Below are positions 26,386 to 35,026 of a stretch of DNA of 64,000 nt, one piece after another. The notes below the pieces were generated by a model, which saw only the letters and a program-made list of their open reading frames with translations, searched no databases and was not told where the DNA came from. The position numbers and the translations under genes are program-made. Where the stretch lies: NCBI GenBank assembly GCA_022800935.1, contig JAAWRH010000012.1, forward strand, positions 26,179 through 90,178, given 5' to 3'. This stretch comes from Oscillospiraceae bacterium (lineage in GTDB: Bacteria; Bacillota; Clostridia; Oscillospirales; Ruminococcaceae). Every line of letters starts with the position of its first letter. Position 1 is the first letter of the stretch.

Positions 26386-27771
26386 TCAGTTCCCGTTGGG
26401 GCCCGTGGGCCCTGTAGCGCCGCGGGGGAGCACAAGGTTCAGTACAAAGTTTGGTGCTGCGCCGGTAATGGTGGCCGATGCGGCTGAACCTGGCGCGCCG
26501 GTCTGAACCGTTCCGATGGTCAATGTTGGAGCGGCTCCGGCAGGTCCGGTGGCTCCGGAGGGTCCGGTAGGCCCGGCAGGTCCGGTGGCTCCGGAGGGCC
26601 CGGTAGGTCCGGCAGGTCCGGTGGCTCCGGAGGGTCCGGTAGGCCCGGCAGGTCCGGTGGCTCCGGAGGGCCCGGTAGGTCCGGTAGGCCCGGCAGGTCC
26701 GGTGGCCCCGGAGGGTCCGGTAGGCCCGGCAGGTCCGGTGGCTCCGGTGGCTCCGGAGGGTCCGGTAGGCCCGGCAGGTCCGGTGGCTCCGGTGGCTCCG
26801 GAGGGTCCGGTAGGCCCGGCAGGTCCGGTGGCTCCGGAGGGCCCGGTAGGTCCGGCGGGTCCGGTGGCTCCAGAGGGTCCAGTAGGCCCGGCAGGTCCGG
26901 TGGCTCCAGAGGGTCCAGTAGGTCCGGCAGGTCCGGTGGCTCCGGAGGGCCCGGTAGGTCCGGTAGGCCCGGCAGGTCCGGTGGCTCCAGAGGGTCCAGT
27001 AGGCCCGGCAGGTCCAGCGGAACCCTGAGGTCCCTGCGGACCTGTAGCGCCTTGGGTTCCAGCGGGACCCTCAGGTCCCTGCGGACCTGTAGCGCCTTGG
27101 GCTCCAGCGGGACCCTGAGGTCCCTGCGGACCTGTAGCGCCTTGGGCTCCGGCGGGACCCTGAGGTCCCTGCGGACCTGTAGCGCCTTGGGTTCCAGCGG
27201 GACCCTGAGGTCCTTGCGGACCTGTGACGCCCTGGGCTCCGGCGGGTCCCTGAGGTCCTTGCGGACCTGTGGCGCCCTGGGCTCCGGCGGGTCCCTGAGG
27301 TCCTTGCGGACCTGTGACGCCCTGGGCCCCAGCGGGTCCCTGAGGTCCTTGCGGACCTGTGGCGCCCTGGGCTCCGGCGGGTCCCTGAGGTCCTTGCGGA
27401 CCTGTGGCGCCCTGGGTTCCGGCGGGGCCCTGAGGTCCTTGCGGACCTGTGGCGCCCTGGGCCCCAGCAGGTCCCTCAGGTCCTTGCGGGCCTGTGACGC
27501 CCTGGGCTCCAGCAGGACCCTGGGGGCCGGGGAATCCCTGGAGTCCCTGAGGTCCAACAGGTCCCTGGGGACCGCGGGGACCCGTTGGTCCAGGCACCCC
27601 TTGGGGGCCTTGGGGGCCCATAGGTCCCTGTGCCCCTACACATGGACACGGGCACGAACAGGGCGGCACAGGATGTTCCGGAGGCATTGGAGGAGGACAG
27701 CAGGACGGCCGTCTGTCCGAGCTGTTTCCTCCATTATAAGGGTAAACCTTTACGCGCTCATAATCATACAT
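26386..27771 (-). CDS. collagen-like Gly-X-Y repeat protein
   Basis: A 461-residue protein without a classical signal peptide. Residues 1-45 are a Tyr/Pro/Cys-rich leader (with PCSCPCPC). Residues about 46-250 are 15-residue units of the type [15 protein letters not shown]. Residues about 251-412 are 12-residue units of the type [12 protein letters not shown]. The C-terminal cap of about 45 residues has the [19 protein letters not shown] and [10 protein letters not shown] segments seen in clostridial collagen-like surface or exosporium proteins. Thr at Y positions in every unit gives many potential O-glycosylation sites. A glycosyltransferase gene lies just upstream in the same orientation. 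The rarity of stop codons in the other frames is a by-product of the repeats. Confidence 0.93.
   Translation of the reverse strand: MYDYERVKVYPYNGGNSSDRRPSCCPPPMPPEHPVPPCSCPCPCVGAQGPMGPQGPQGVPGPTGPRGPQGPVGPQGLQGFPGPQGPAGAQGVTGPQGPEGPAGAQGATGPQGPQGPAGTQGATGPQGPQGPAGAQGATGPQGPQGPAGAQGVTGPQGPQGPAGAQGATGPQGPQGPAGAQGVTGPQGPQGPAGTQGATGPQGPQGPAGAQGATGPQGPQGPAGAQGATGPQGPEGPAGTQGATGPQGPQGSAGPAGPTGPSGATGPAGPTGPTGPSGATGPAGPTGPSGATGPAGPTGPSGATGPAGPTGPSGATGPAGPTGPSGATGATGPAGPTGPSGATGATGPAGPTGPSGATGPAGPTGPTGPSGATGPAGPTGPSGATGPAGPTGPSGATGPAGPTGPSGATGPAGAAPTLTIGTVQTGAPGSAASATITGAAPNFVLNLVLPRGATGPTGPNGN
26524..27640 (-). repeat. coding tandem repeats, two unit types
   Basis: GC-rich tandem repeats inside the collagen-like gene: 45-bp units at about 27000-27640 and 36-bp units, some extended by one or two triplets, at about 26524-27010. 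The unit-type boundary is sharp near 27010. Confidence 0.85.
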
Positions 27772-27827
27772 AAAGGCATTTTCCTTTCTTCAGTCGTAAT
27801 ATGATCCTTAGGGGAGGACCGGCGACG

Positions 27828-28919
27828 TCATTCGTTGCCGGTATGCAGTCCCGCGAAAAAGGAACGATTATATAGGAAAGCTTCTGAGTCAGGTTTTATT
27901 TTTCCTGCCCTTTCATTATATTCCTCCGCTTTTATTTGGTTACCCAGATGATAGCAGCAGACACAGAGCTGAATACAGGGAAGATATTCGTAGCAATCCT
28001 CTATCATAAATGCTCCGGCGCCTTCCTTCCGCTCTGCCTCCAGCGCCCGGCCATACCAGAAAGCCGCCTCTTTCCAGCGCCGCCGGTTAAAAAAATGTTC
28101 TCCCAGGTCGCAGCACAGTTCTGCCCTTGGGGGAGCGTAGGAGAGGGCCCACAGCAGGGCCTGGAGGGATTCGTCCTCTTTTCCTTGTGCCAGGAGACAA
28201 CGTCCCAGAAGGCGGCAGGCGTCCAGATTGTTTTCAACCCAGCCCTTTCCCTCCTTCAGGAACTGTGAGAGCACCTTTTGCGCCTCCGCGTATTCCCCAT
28301 GGTCCAGCAGTTCGCGGGCATAGTAGAACTGCTGTCTTGGCTCTAAGGACTCCCCCTGGGCAAGCTGTTCCCGATATATCCGCAGGTTACGGTCCGGGTC
28401 GCCGGGTTTTTCCTTCCGGTGCTCCACGGCGGCGGAGGTATAGAGGATTTCCCCAGAGGGGGCGATTGCCTCGTGAACCCGTCCCGCCCAGCGAAAATTC
28501 CCTTCCCGGCGGAGGAGCCTTTCCCGGTAATAGGTAAATGCAGGGGAGTCGTTTTGGTCAAAGGCGGCGTGATAAGGGGCCATTACCACATCGGCGGGAG
28601 GAGACGTCCGGTCAAGCTGCCGCTTCAGGGAGAGCCAGGAATCCAGGGAACCAGATGGAATCACATCATCCGCGTCCAGCCACATGCAGTAATCCATGGA
28701 GGCTTTGGAGAAGGACTCGTTGCGGGCGGCGGAGAAGTCATCACGCCAGGGGAAGGAAAAGACTTTAGGGGTAAAACCGAGGGCGATTTCCTTGGTGCGG
28801 TCAGTGGAGCCGGTATCGATGATGATGATTTCGTCCGCGATAGGGGAGGCGGAGCGGAGGCAGCGTTCCAGGACCGCTTCCTCGTTGCGGACGATCATGC
28901 AAAGGCTGATGGTGGACAA
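27828..28919 (-). CDS. GT2 glycosyltransferase with C-terminal TPR-like repeats
   Basis: A 363-residue family 2 glycosyltransferase. The N-terminus SLCMIVRNEEAVLERCL, then DEIIIIDTGSTDRT, and the metal-binding WLDADD near residue 80 are typical of the SunS-like GT2/TPR group. Residues about 190-350 are helical repeats, including LLGRCLLAQGKEDESLQALL, that probably bind a protein substrate. It starts with TTG behind GGAG at 7 bases. It lies just upstream of the collagen-like gene in the same direction (56 bp). Glycosylation of the Thr-rich collagen repeats is an inference from that position and from known collagen-like/glycosyltransferase pairs. Confidence 0.9.
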   Translation of the reverse strand: MSTISLCMIVRNEEAVLERCLRSASPIADEIIIIDTGSTDRTKEIALGFTPKVFSFPWRDDFSAARNESFSKASMDYCMWLDADDVIPSGSLDSWLSLKRQLDRTSPPADVVMAPYHAAFDQNDSPAFTYYRERLLRREGNFRWAGRVHEAIAPSGEILYTSAAVEHRKEKPGDPDRNLRIYREQLAQGESLEPRQQFYYARELLDHGEYAEAQKVLSQFLKEGKGWVENNLDACRLLGRCLLAQGKEDESLQALLWALSYAPPRAELCCDLGEHFFNRRRWKEAAFWYGRALEAERKEGAGAFMIEDCYEYLPCIQLCVCCYHLGNQIKAEEYNERAGKIKPDSEAFLYNRSFFAGLHTGNE

Positions 28920-29119
28920 GACATCACTCCTTTTGGGTTTTGGGCAGAAAGTTGGAGGCGGGAGAAAGTTTCCGTTTATGTATATGCAGAAAAAGAGAAA
29001 AGAAGACTACGGCGTTTTCTTCCGTCGGGGTTTGCGTATGGCCGCCTGTGTTTGGAGCTTTTTTATCGAGAATGTGATGTGATTTAGGCTTTGAACTAAA
29101 AATCTGTCACAAAATGCCC

Positions 29120-29148
29120 TTTTCAGCGCCGAAAGATTGTGATACAAT
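29120..29148 (+). promoter_or_regulatory. extended -10 promoter before azlC
   Basis: TTTTCA at 29120-29125, a 17-bp spacer with TG at 29140-29141, and TACAAT at 29143-29148. Confidence 0.55.
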
Positions 29149-29259
29149 AGGGTGCGCCCTCATTTTTGCCTGGGCGCCCCGCCTGATCCAAATTCCGCAG
29201 GCGCGGCGCCTGAAAAATTGAGCGACATTCGTGTCAAAAAGGTGGGAATCATCTACTAT

Positions 29260-30024
29260 ATGTCATCTTCCAAATCCAAAGAAGAAGCTTCAGAAAATGC
29301 CCATACGCAATCCATATTCTCCAACAGCGAAACCTGGAAGTATGCCCTCGTCCAGTCTCTTCCCGTGTTTTTCGGCTACCTGTTTCTGGGAATCGCCTTC
29401 GGAATACTGCTGGAGCAGGCGGGCTTCCGAGCGGGCTGGGCGCTGTTGAGCAGTCTGGTTATTTACGCGGGTTCCGGACAATTCCTGCTGGTCAGCCTGC
29501 TGAGGGACAACGCGTCTCTGGCCGCTGTCTCCGCCATGACGCTGCTGATCAATGGGCGGCACATTTTTTACGGCCTTTCCTTTGTGGAGAAATTCCGGGC
29601 CATGGGGCGTAAGGGCCTTTATATGATATTCTCCCTCACCGACGAAACCTATTCCGTCCTCTGTTCCATCCACCCCCCGGCGGCGGTGGACCCTAAAAAG
29701 GCCATGTTCCGCATCGCACTGCTGGATCACAGCTATTGGATTTTAGGTTCCCTGACAGGGGCGCTGATGGGCCAGCTGATTCCCTTTGACTTTGAGGGAG
29801 TGGATTTTTCCATGACGGCGCTGTTTGTGGTTATCTTCCTGGACCAGTGGAAGTCCATGCCGTCCCATATTCCGGCGGTTGTGGGCATTTTCTCCTCGGT
29901 CTTCTTTCTGCTTCTGCTGGGGCCGGACCGGTTTCTGCTGCCCTCCCTGGCGGCGGCTGCCATTATCCTGTTTTTATGTAAGCGCTGGATTGTACCCAAG
30001 CTGGAAGGAGGCGGGGAGGGATGA
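29260..30024 (+). CDS. azlC: branched-chain amino acid exporter subunit AzlC
   Basis: The large subunit of the AzlCD exporter of branched-chain amino acids and analogues, 254 residues with several TM helices. Typical features are PVFFGYLFLGIAFGIL near residue 35, the AGSGQFL segment near residue 65, and NGRHIFYGLSF near residue 93. The frame is open further upstream. The ATG at 29260 follows AAGGTGG at some distance, and a GTG at 29241 is also possible. It overlaps azlD by an ATGA, the usual coupling of this pair. Confidence 0.9.
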   Translation: MSSSKSKEEASENAHTQSIFSNSETWKYALVQSLPVFFGYLFLGIAFGILLEQAGFRAGWALLSSLVIYAGSGQFLLVSLLRDNASLAAVSAMTLLINGRHIFYGLSFVEKFRAMGRKGLYMIFSLTDETYSVLCSIHPPAAVDPKKAMFRIALLDHSYWILGSLTGALMGQLIPFDFEGVDFSMTALFVVIFLDQWKSMPSHIPAVVGIFSSVFFLLLLGPDRFLLPSLAAAAIILFLCKRWIVPKLEGGGEG

Positions 30025-30365
30025 CCCCTGGAAGAACACTGCTGGTAATCGGAATCGCCGCGGTCTGCACCTTTTTAACCCGCGCCTTTCCCTTCTTGCT
30101 GTTCGGCGGGAAAAAGGAGCTGTCCCCTGCCGTCCGGTTTCTGGGCAACTGCCTGCCCTCGGCGATTATCGCCGCTTTGGTGGTGTACTGCCTGCGGAGC
30201 GTTTCCTTTGATGCGGCGGGCTGGCTGAATGGGGTGATTCAGCTGGTCTCGGTGGGAATTGTGGCCGGGCTGCACCTATGGAAAAGAAATATTCTGTTGA
30301 GCATCGGCGGCGGCACCGTCTGCTATATGGCGCTGCTGCGGATTGTCCCCGCGCTGCTTTCCTGA
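30021..30365 (+). CDS. azlD: branched-chain amino acid exporter subunit AzlD
   Basis: The small subunit of the AzlCD exporter, 114 residues with three to four TM helices. The N-terminal LTRAFPFLLFG and central LGNCLPSAIIAALVVYCL are family hallmarks. Its ATG overlaps the azlC stop. It is followed 38 bp later by rimM, with no terminator visible, so readthrough is possible. Confidence 0.92.
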   Translation: MTPGRTLLVIGIAAVCTFLTRAFPFLLFGGKKELSPAVRFLGNCLPSAIIAALVVYCLRSVSFDAAGWLNGVIQLVSVGIVAGLHLWKRNILLSIGGGTVCYMALLRIVPALLS

Positions 30366-30403
30366 ACAAGATTTTTGAGTATTCATTACGAAAGGAAGTA
30401 TTT

Positions 30404-30919
30404 ATGCTGAAACCTTTTTTAGAGGCCGGAAAAATCGTAACGACCCACGGGCTGAAGGGCGAGGTCAAGGTTTTTCCCTGGACCGATTCCCCGGAGGAGC
30501 TTTTGGATATCGACGTCCTTTACTTTAACAAGGGCCAGACTCCTGTGGAGATTGAAACCGCCAGACTCCAGGGAAATATGGCGCTGCTGAAGTTCCAAGG
30601 GATAGACACCATTGAGGAGGCCCAGGGCTTTCGGGGAAAAATCCTCTATGCGGACCGAAAGGACATTCCCCTGGAGGAGGGACAGTATTTTATCCAGGAT
30701 ATTATCGGCTTGCGGGTGCTGGACGCGGATGACGGCCGCCTTTACGGCACTGTCGCCGATGTGAGCAAAACCGGAGCCAACGACGTTTACCATATCCAAT
30801 TTGCGGACGGGAAAATCCGCCTGGTGCCGAAAATTCCGGAGGTGGTCCTGAAGATTTCCCCGGAGGAGGGGGAGATGATCATCCGTCCGCTGAAGGGGCT
30901 GTTTGACGATGAGAATTGA
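30404..30919 (+). CDS. rimM: 16S rRNA processing protein RimM
   Basis: An assembly factor for the 30S head that binds ribosomal protein S19, 171 residues. The N-terminal beta-barrel begins AGKIVTTHGLKGEVKV, and the PRC-barrel half carries YFIQDIIGLRV near residue 98 and LVPKIPEVV near the end. AAAGGAAG precedes the ATG at 30404; the open frame to 30278 lies inside azlD and is ignored. It overlaps trmD by 11 bp. The usual rpsP and rplS neighbours are absent here. Confidence 0.96.
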   Translation: MLKPFLEAGKIVTTHGLKGEVKVFPWTDSPEELLDIDVLYFNKGQTPVEIETARLQGNMALLKFQGIDTIEEAQGFRGKILYADRKDIPLEEGQYFIQDIIGLRVLDADDGRLYGTVADVSKTGANDVYHIQFADGKIRLVPKIPEVVLKISPEEGEMIIRPLKGLFDDEN

Positions 30920-31667
30920 TATCGCCACGCTGTTTGTGGAGATGTGCGAAAGCGTCTGCGGGGAGAGCATCATCGGGAGGGCCTGCCGAGGCGGGTATCT
31001 GGACGTCCGCTGCCACCGCATCCGCGATTACACCACCGATAAGCACAACCGGGTAGACGACACTCCCTACGGCGGCGGTATGGGGATGCTGATGCAGGCG
31101 GACCCCATCTACCGCTGTTACGAGGCTGTGACCAAGGAACTGGAGAAAAAGCCCCATGTCATCTACCTTTCCCCCCAAGGGCAGGTGTTCAACCAGAAAA
31201 AGGCGGTGGAGCTCTCCCAAAGGGAACACCTCTTTCTCATCTGCGGCCACTATGAAGGTGTGGACCAGCGGCTGTTGGACGAGATTGTGGACGAGGAGAT
31301 TTCCATCGGGGACTATGTGCTGACCGGAGGGGAGCTGGGGGCGCTGGTGGTCATGGACGCGGTGGCCCGGCTGTGCGAAAATGTGCTGGCAGACGAGGTA
31401 TGCTTTACCGACGAGAGCCACTTTTCCGGCCTGCTGGAATACCCCCAGTACACCAAGCCCGCCGTCTGGCACGGGCGGGAGGTTCCGGAGGTGCTTACCT
31501 CAGGGCACCATAAAAAAATACGGGAATGGCAGCGGGAAAGGGCGCTGGAGAACACCTGGCGTAAGCGCCCGGACATGCTGGAACGGTGTGAACTGACCCC
31601 TGAGGACAAGTGTTTTCTGCAAACCCTGGAGGAGCGCCAGCAGGAAGAAAATGGGAATTACAGGTAA
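30909..31667 (+). CDS. trmD: tRNA (guanine-N1-)-methyltransferase TrmD
   Basis: Methylates G37 in tRNAs reading CNN codons, which prevents +1 frameshifting. It is a 252-residue trefoil-knot (SPOUT) enzyme. PYGGGMGM lies near residue 55, and the knot segment GDYVLTGGELGAL near residue 135 binds SAM. The C-terminal tail has the substrate-contact region. The ATG at 30909 lies inside the end of rimM, showing translational coupling; a TTG six bases earlier is the alternative. Confidence 0.96.
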   Translation: MRIDIATLFVEMCESVCGESIIGRACRGGYLDVRCHRIRDYTTDKHNRVDDTPYGGGMGMLMQADPIYRCYEAVTKELEKKPHVIYLSPQGQVFNQKKAVELSQREHLFLICGHYEGVDQRLLDEIVDEEISIGDYVLTGGELGALVVMDAVARLCENVLADEVCFTDESHFSGLLEYPQYTKPAVWHGREVPEVLTSGHHKKIREWQRERALENTWRKRPDMLERCELTPEDKCFLQTLEERQQEENGNYR

Positions 31668-31812
31668 ATCAATGGTGGATAACCTGTTGAAAAAAATGAC
31701 CATGTTGCTGATAATGTTGAAAACATTATAGGTAAAACGCACAACTCAGGGCTTTTTTTAGGGGCTCTAACTATAAAACAAGCAGAAATTACCTGAAAAA
31801 GCCCGAATTCGA

Positions 31813-31841
31813 TTGACGAAAAGAAAAGTTAAGCCTATAAT
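31813..31841 (+). promoter_or_regulatory. consensus promoter of the HPr gene
   Basis: TTGACG at 31813-31818 and TATAAT at 31836-31841 are spaced 17 bp. The predicted start is near 31848, leaving a leader of about 125 nt. Confidence 0.85.
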
Positions 31842-31861
31842 GGATATTGTTCAAAGGGTTT

Positions 31862-31929
31862 GGGTTCGCAGCGGGATAGAGGGACACCTGCGCAGGTGTG
31901 CGGGCGCTGTTCCACTCCGATATGAACCC
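31862..31929 (+). ncRNA. structured leader RNA of the HPr gene (candidate cis-regulatory element)
   Basis: Three nested helices are visible. GGGTTC (31862-31867) pairs with GAACCC (31924-31929), and GCAGCG (31868-31873) pairs with CGCTGT (31905-31910). ACACCTGCGCAGGTGT (31884-31899) forms a perfect terminal hairpin. Purine-rich internal loops separate them. The layout resembles an aptamer. I do not recognise it as a named riboswitch, and no terminator hairpin follows inside the leader. Confidence 0.5.
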
Positions 31930-31974
31930 GCCTTATTTCACCTTTTTCACTTTAATTAACAGGAGAGAAGTAAA

Positions 31975-32238
31975 ATGTACGTAAAAGATGTCATGGTACA
32001 GAATCAGGTTGGGCTGCACGCTCGTCCCGCTACCTTCTTCATCCAGAAAGCTAACGAATATAAGTCTTCTATCTGGGTAGAGAAGGAGGAGCGCCGGGTA
32101 AACGCGAAGAGCCTGCTGGGCGTTTTGTCCCTGGGGATTGTCGGCGGAACACAGATTCGCGTGATTGCTGACGGCTCTGACGAGCAGGAAGCGGTCGAGA
32201 ATCTGATCAAGCTGGTGGAATCCGGTTTTACGGAGTAA
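31975..32238 (+). CDS. ptsH: HPr family phosphocarrier protein
   Basis: An 87-residue phosphocarrier of the PTS. Both regulatory residues sit at their canonical positions: His15 in GLHARPA, phosphorylated by enzyme I, and Ser46 in AKSLLGVLS, the HPr-kinase site used in carbon catabolite repression. The presence of His15 argues against the Crh paralogue. It has a dedicated promoter, a structured leader and a terminator, so it is monocistronic rather than joined to ptsI. Confidence 0.95.
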   Translation: MYVKDVMVQNQVGLHARPATFFIQKANEYKSSIWVEKEERRVNAKSLLGVLSLGIVGGTQIRVIADGSDEQEAVENLIKLVESGFTE

Positions 32239-32309
32239 TTTTGCTGGTCAGCTGGGAAGCGCCGCGCCATATTGGCCGGCGTTTCCCCAAACGCAGAAGC
32301 GTACCCCCG

Positions 32310-32350
32310 GCCGCGCCGTTTTTGAGACGGTGCGGCATTCTTTATTTTTA
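32310..32350 (+). terminator. intrinsic terminator of the HPr gene
   Basis: GCCGCGCCGT pairs with ACGGTGCGGC around TTTTGAG, followed by a T-rich tail. Confidence 0.8.
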
Positions 32351-32400
32351 TGTGACAGGTTTGCTGCTTTTGCGCTTCTTTTTCATTTTTATCAGAAAGG

Positions 32401-34347
32401 GTGGGGACTATTTCTAGTCGTTGGGAGGAAATTGCCGCCAGAGCCGGTAAGCTGGATTTCCTGGCGGAAAAAGCCCGCCAGCTTCCGCTGGAACCGGGGG
32501 TCTACCGGATGCGGGACAAAAACGGCCATATTATCTATGTGGGAAAGGCCAAAGCCCTCCGCAGTCGGGTGAGCAGCTATTTCCGCAGTGTGGAAAAGCA
32601 TACCGAAAAGGTCTATAGTATGGTCATGAATGTCTGGGATTTCGATACCATTATCTGCGACAGCGAATTTGAGGCCCTCATCCTGGAGTGCAGCCTCATC
32701 AAGCAGAACAATCCCAAATACAATATCCTCCTGAAGGACGACAAGGGCTACCACTATATCCAGATATGGCCCAAAGAGTGGAGCCGAATCACCGCCCAGA
32801 AAAATAAACCCCAGGAGGGAGCCAGGCTGATAGGACCGTATATCAGCTCCTTTACCGTCCATGAGACGGTGGACGAGGTCAATAAAATTTTCTGCCTGCC
32901 CACCTGCAGCCGAAAATTTCCCCAGGACTTCGGGCGGGAAAGGCCCTGCCTGAACTACCACATCCACCAGTGCATGGGAGTGTGCCAGGGAAAGATTTCC
33001 CTGGAGGAGTACCAGGAGATCATTGAGCAGGCGGTGGACTTTATCAACGGCGGTTCGGCGGAAACCCTGAAGCGGCTGAAGGAACAGATGGAGCTTGCCG
33101 CCGAAAATCTTGACTTTGAAAAGGCCGCCCGCTGCCGGGACCGTATCAATGCCATCCAGAAGATTGGCGAGCACCAGAAGGTGGTTTCCACCCATGTGGA
33201 GGATATGGACGCTGCCGCCTTTGCCCAGGACGGGGAATCCATCTGCGGCGTGATTCTGAAGATACGCGGCCAGCGCCTGCGGGACAAGCAGGAGTTTCTG
33301 CTGGGCAAGAACGAGGCCCTCACCCTGGCCGACGCCCGGCGGGAGCTTGTCATGCGCTACTACGCCAGCGGCCAGGAGGAGATTCCAAAGCTGATTGCCC
33401 TGGACGAGGACTTTGAGGATTCCTCGCTGGTACAGCAGATGCTCCAGGAAAAAGCCGGGAGGAAGGTGGAGCTGTTCGTGCCCGCAAGGGGGGACAACCG
33501 CAAGCTGGTGGAGATGGCCCGGAACAACGCCTCCCAGCGATTGGCCGCCAACAAGCCCTATTCCAACCGGGATGTGGCTGCCCTGGACGAGCTGGCTCGT
33601 CTGCTGGGGCTGAAAAATCCTCCGAAATACATTGAAGCTTATGACATTTCCAACATCGGCTCCGAGACGGTGGTGGCGGGGATGGTGGTCTTTGAGGACG
33701 GCAAGCCGCTGAAAAACGCCTATAAGCGGTTTTCCATCAAGACGGTGGACGGCACCGACGACTATGCCTCCATGCGGGAGGTGCTGACCCGGAGGATCAA
33801 CCGGTACTTTGAGGAGCAGGAAAAGCCGGACTCCACCTTCCGGCGGCTGCCGGATTTGGTGCTGCTGGACGGCGGAAAGGGCCATGTCGCCGCCGTGGAG
33901 CCCATCTTCCGGGAGCTGGGCTTTGACGTGCCCCTGTTCGGCATGGTCAAGGACAGCCGCCACAAAACCAGGGCCATCGCCGGGGACGGTGGGGAGATAG
34001 CTATTTCCACCGTCCGCTCCGCCTTTACCCTGGTGTCCAAAATTCAGGAGGAGGTTCACCGGTATTCCATCGCCTATTCCCGTTCCAAGCACCAGAAATC
34101 CGGCTTTGCCATGGAGCTGACCTCGGTGCCGGGCATCGGCCAGACCAGGGCGAAAAAGCTGTTCCAGCACTTCAGGACCGTCAAGGCGATGAAGGCCGCG
34201 TCCCTGGAGGAGCTGGAGGCGGCCCCCGGCATGACCAAGCAAACCGCCCAGGCGCTGTACGCCTACCTGCGAGAGGAGTTTCCGCCGGAGGAGGGGACGG
34301 AACGCCCGGATGGAGAGAATCTCAACAAAAATACCGCCGAAGGTTGA
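32401..34347 (+). CDS. uvrC: excinuclease ABC subunit C
   Basis: The dual-incision nuclease of nucleotide excision repair, 648 residues at most. The GIY-YIG domain (GVYRMRD then IIYVGKA) is near residues 34-50, a Cys-rich loop lies at CLPTC, and the UVR motif near residues 205-240 contacts UvrB. The C-terminal RNase H-like nuclease carries YDISNIGSE, and tandem HhH motifs near residues 575-635 carry VPGIGQTRA. The start is uncertain: GTG at 32401 overlaps the possible ribosome site, and an ATT nine bases later, behind GGTGGGG, is an alternative. Confidence 0.95.
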   Translation: MGTISSRWEEIAARAGKLDFLAEKARQLPLEPGVYRMRDKNGHIIYVGKAKALRSRVSSYFRSVEKHTEKVYSMVMNVWDFDTIICDSEFEALILECSLIKQNNPKYNILLKDDKGYHYIQIWPKEWSRITAQKNKPQEGARLIGPYISSFTVHETVDEVNKIFCLPTCSRKFPQDFGRERPCLNYHIHQCMGVCQGKISLEEYQEIIEQAVDFINGGSAETLKRLKEQMELAAENLDFEKAARCRDRINAIQKIGEHQKVVSTHVEDMDAAAFAQDGESICGVILKIRGQRLRDKQEFLLGKNEALTLADARRELVMRYYASGQEEIPKLIALDEDFEDSSLVQQMLQEKAGRKVELFVPARGDNRKLVEMARNNASQRLAANKPYSNRDVAALDELARLLGLKNPPKYIEAYDISNIGSETVVAGMVVFEDGKPLKNAYKRFSIKTVDGTDDYASMREVLTRRINRYFEEQEKPDSTFRRLPDLVLLDGGKGHVAAVEPIFRELGFDVPLFGMVKDSRHKTRAIAGDGGEIAISTVRSAFTLVSKIQEEVHRYSIAYSRSKHQKSGFAMELTSVPGIGQTRAKKLFQHFRTVKAMKAASLEELEAAPGMTKQTAQALYAYLREEFPPEEGTERPDGENLNKNTAEG

Positions 34348-34427
34348 CAAGCGGCCCCTTTTGCAAGATAATAGAGAGGTACCGCCCAGAGCGGAAAAAA
34401 GAGAGTGGTTTGAAAGGAATATCGCAG

Positions 34428-34982
34428 ATGAGAGTAACGACTGGCACAGCCCGCGGCCGGAACCTGGCCGCACCGCCGGACAGCAATATTACTCGGCCGA
34501 CCTCGGACATGACCAAGCAGGCGATTTTCAATATCATACAGTTTGAGGTGGAGGGAGCGGTGGTGGCGGATCTGTACGCAGGCTCCGGACAGCTGGGGAT
34601 AGAGGCCCTCAGCCGCGGCGCGCGGCGGGCGACCTTTGTGGAAATCAACGCCGGGGCCATGGATACCATTGTACAGAACCTGAAGACCTCCGATATGACA
34701 GGCCGCGCGCGGATTATGCGGATGGATGTAGACGCCTATCTGGCGCGGAACCAGGACACCTATGATATCGCTTTCCTCGACCCCCCTTACGAGCAGGGAA
34801 AGTACGAGGGGACCCTGCCCCTGGTAGTCCAGAGGATGAACCCCGGCGGGGTAATCCTGTGTGAAACCTCCAAGGAGGAGATATTGCCCGATGAGGTGGG
34901 GGACTTCTGCAAGCAGAAGGAATACCGCTATGGAAGGGCTAAGCTGACGGTATACCGCAGGAAGGAGACGGAGGAGGAATAG
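34428..34982 (+). CDS. rsmD: 16S rRNA (guanine966-N2)-methyltransferase RsmD
   Basis: A SAM-dependent methyltransferase of 184 residues acting on G966 of 16S rRNA in the 30S subunit. The N-terminal MRVTTGTARGRNL, the SAM motif DLYAGSGQLGIEAL near residue 45, and the catalytic DPPY near residue 116 are all present. AAAGGA precedes the ATG at 34428; the longer open frame has no ribosome site. It precedes coaD by 44 bp, the usual Firmicutes pairing. Confidence 0.95.
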   Translation: MRVTTGTARGRNLAAPPDSNITRPTSDMTKQAIFNIIQFEVEGAVVADLYAGSGQLGIEALSRGARRATFVEINAGAMDTIVQNLKTSDMTGRARIMRMDVDAYLARNQDTYDIAFLDPPYEQGKYEGTLPLVVQRMNPGGVILCETSKEEILPDEVGDFCKQKEYRYGRAKLTVYRRKETEEE

Positions 34983-35026
34983 CCCTCCACGGGTAAATAA
35001 ACCAACCGGAAAGGGTTTGACGGAAA

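Noticed and set aside
26524..27640. CRISPR array
   Set aside because: The repeats are in-frame coding units without unique spacers of constant length.
26516..27804. Long open frames on both strands across the collagen-like gene
   Set aside because: They arise because Gly/Pro-rich repeat DNA lacks stop codons in several frames; only the 461-residue minus-strand frame has a ribosome site and family features.
31747..31805. Inverted repeat GGGCTTTTT/AAAAAGCCC after trmD as a terminator
   Set aside because: The arms are about 40 bases apart, and the T-run is inside the stem rather than after it.
32392..34473. 693-residue antisense frame across uvrC
   Set aside because: uvrC is unambiguous on the plus strand, and the antisense frame has low-complexity, shadow-like composition.
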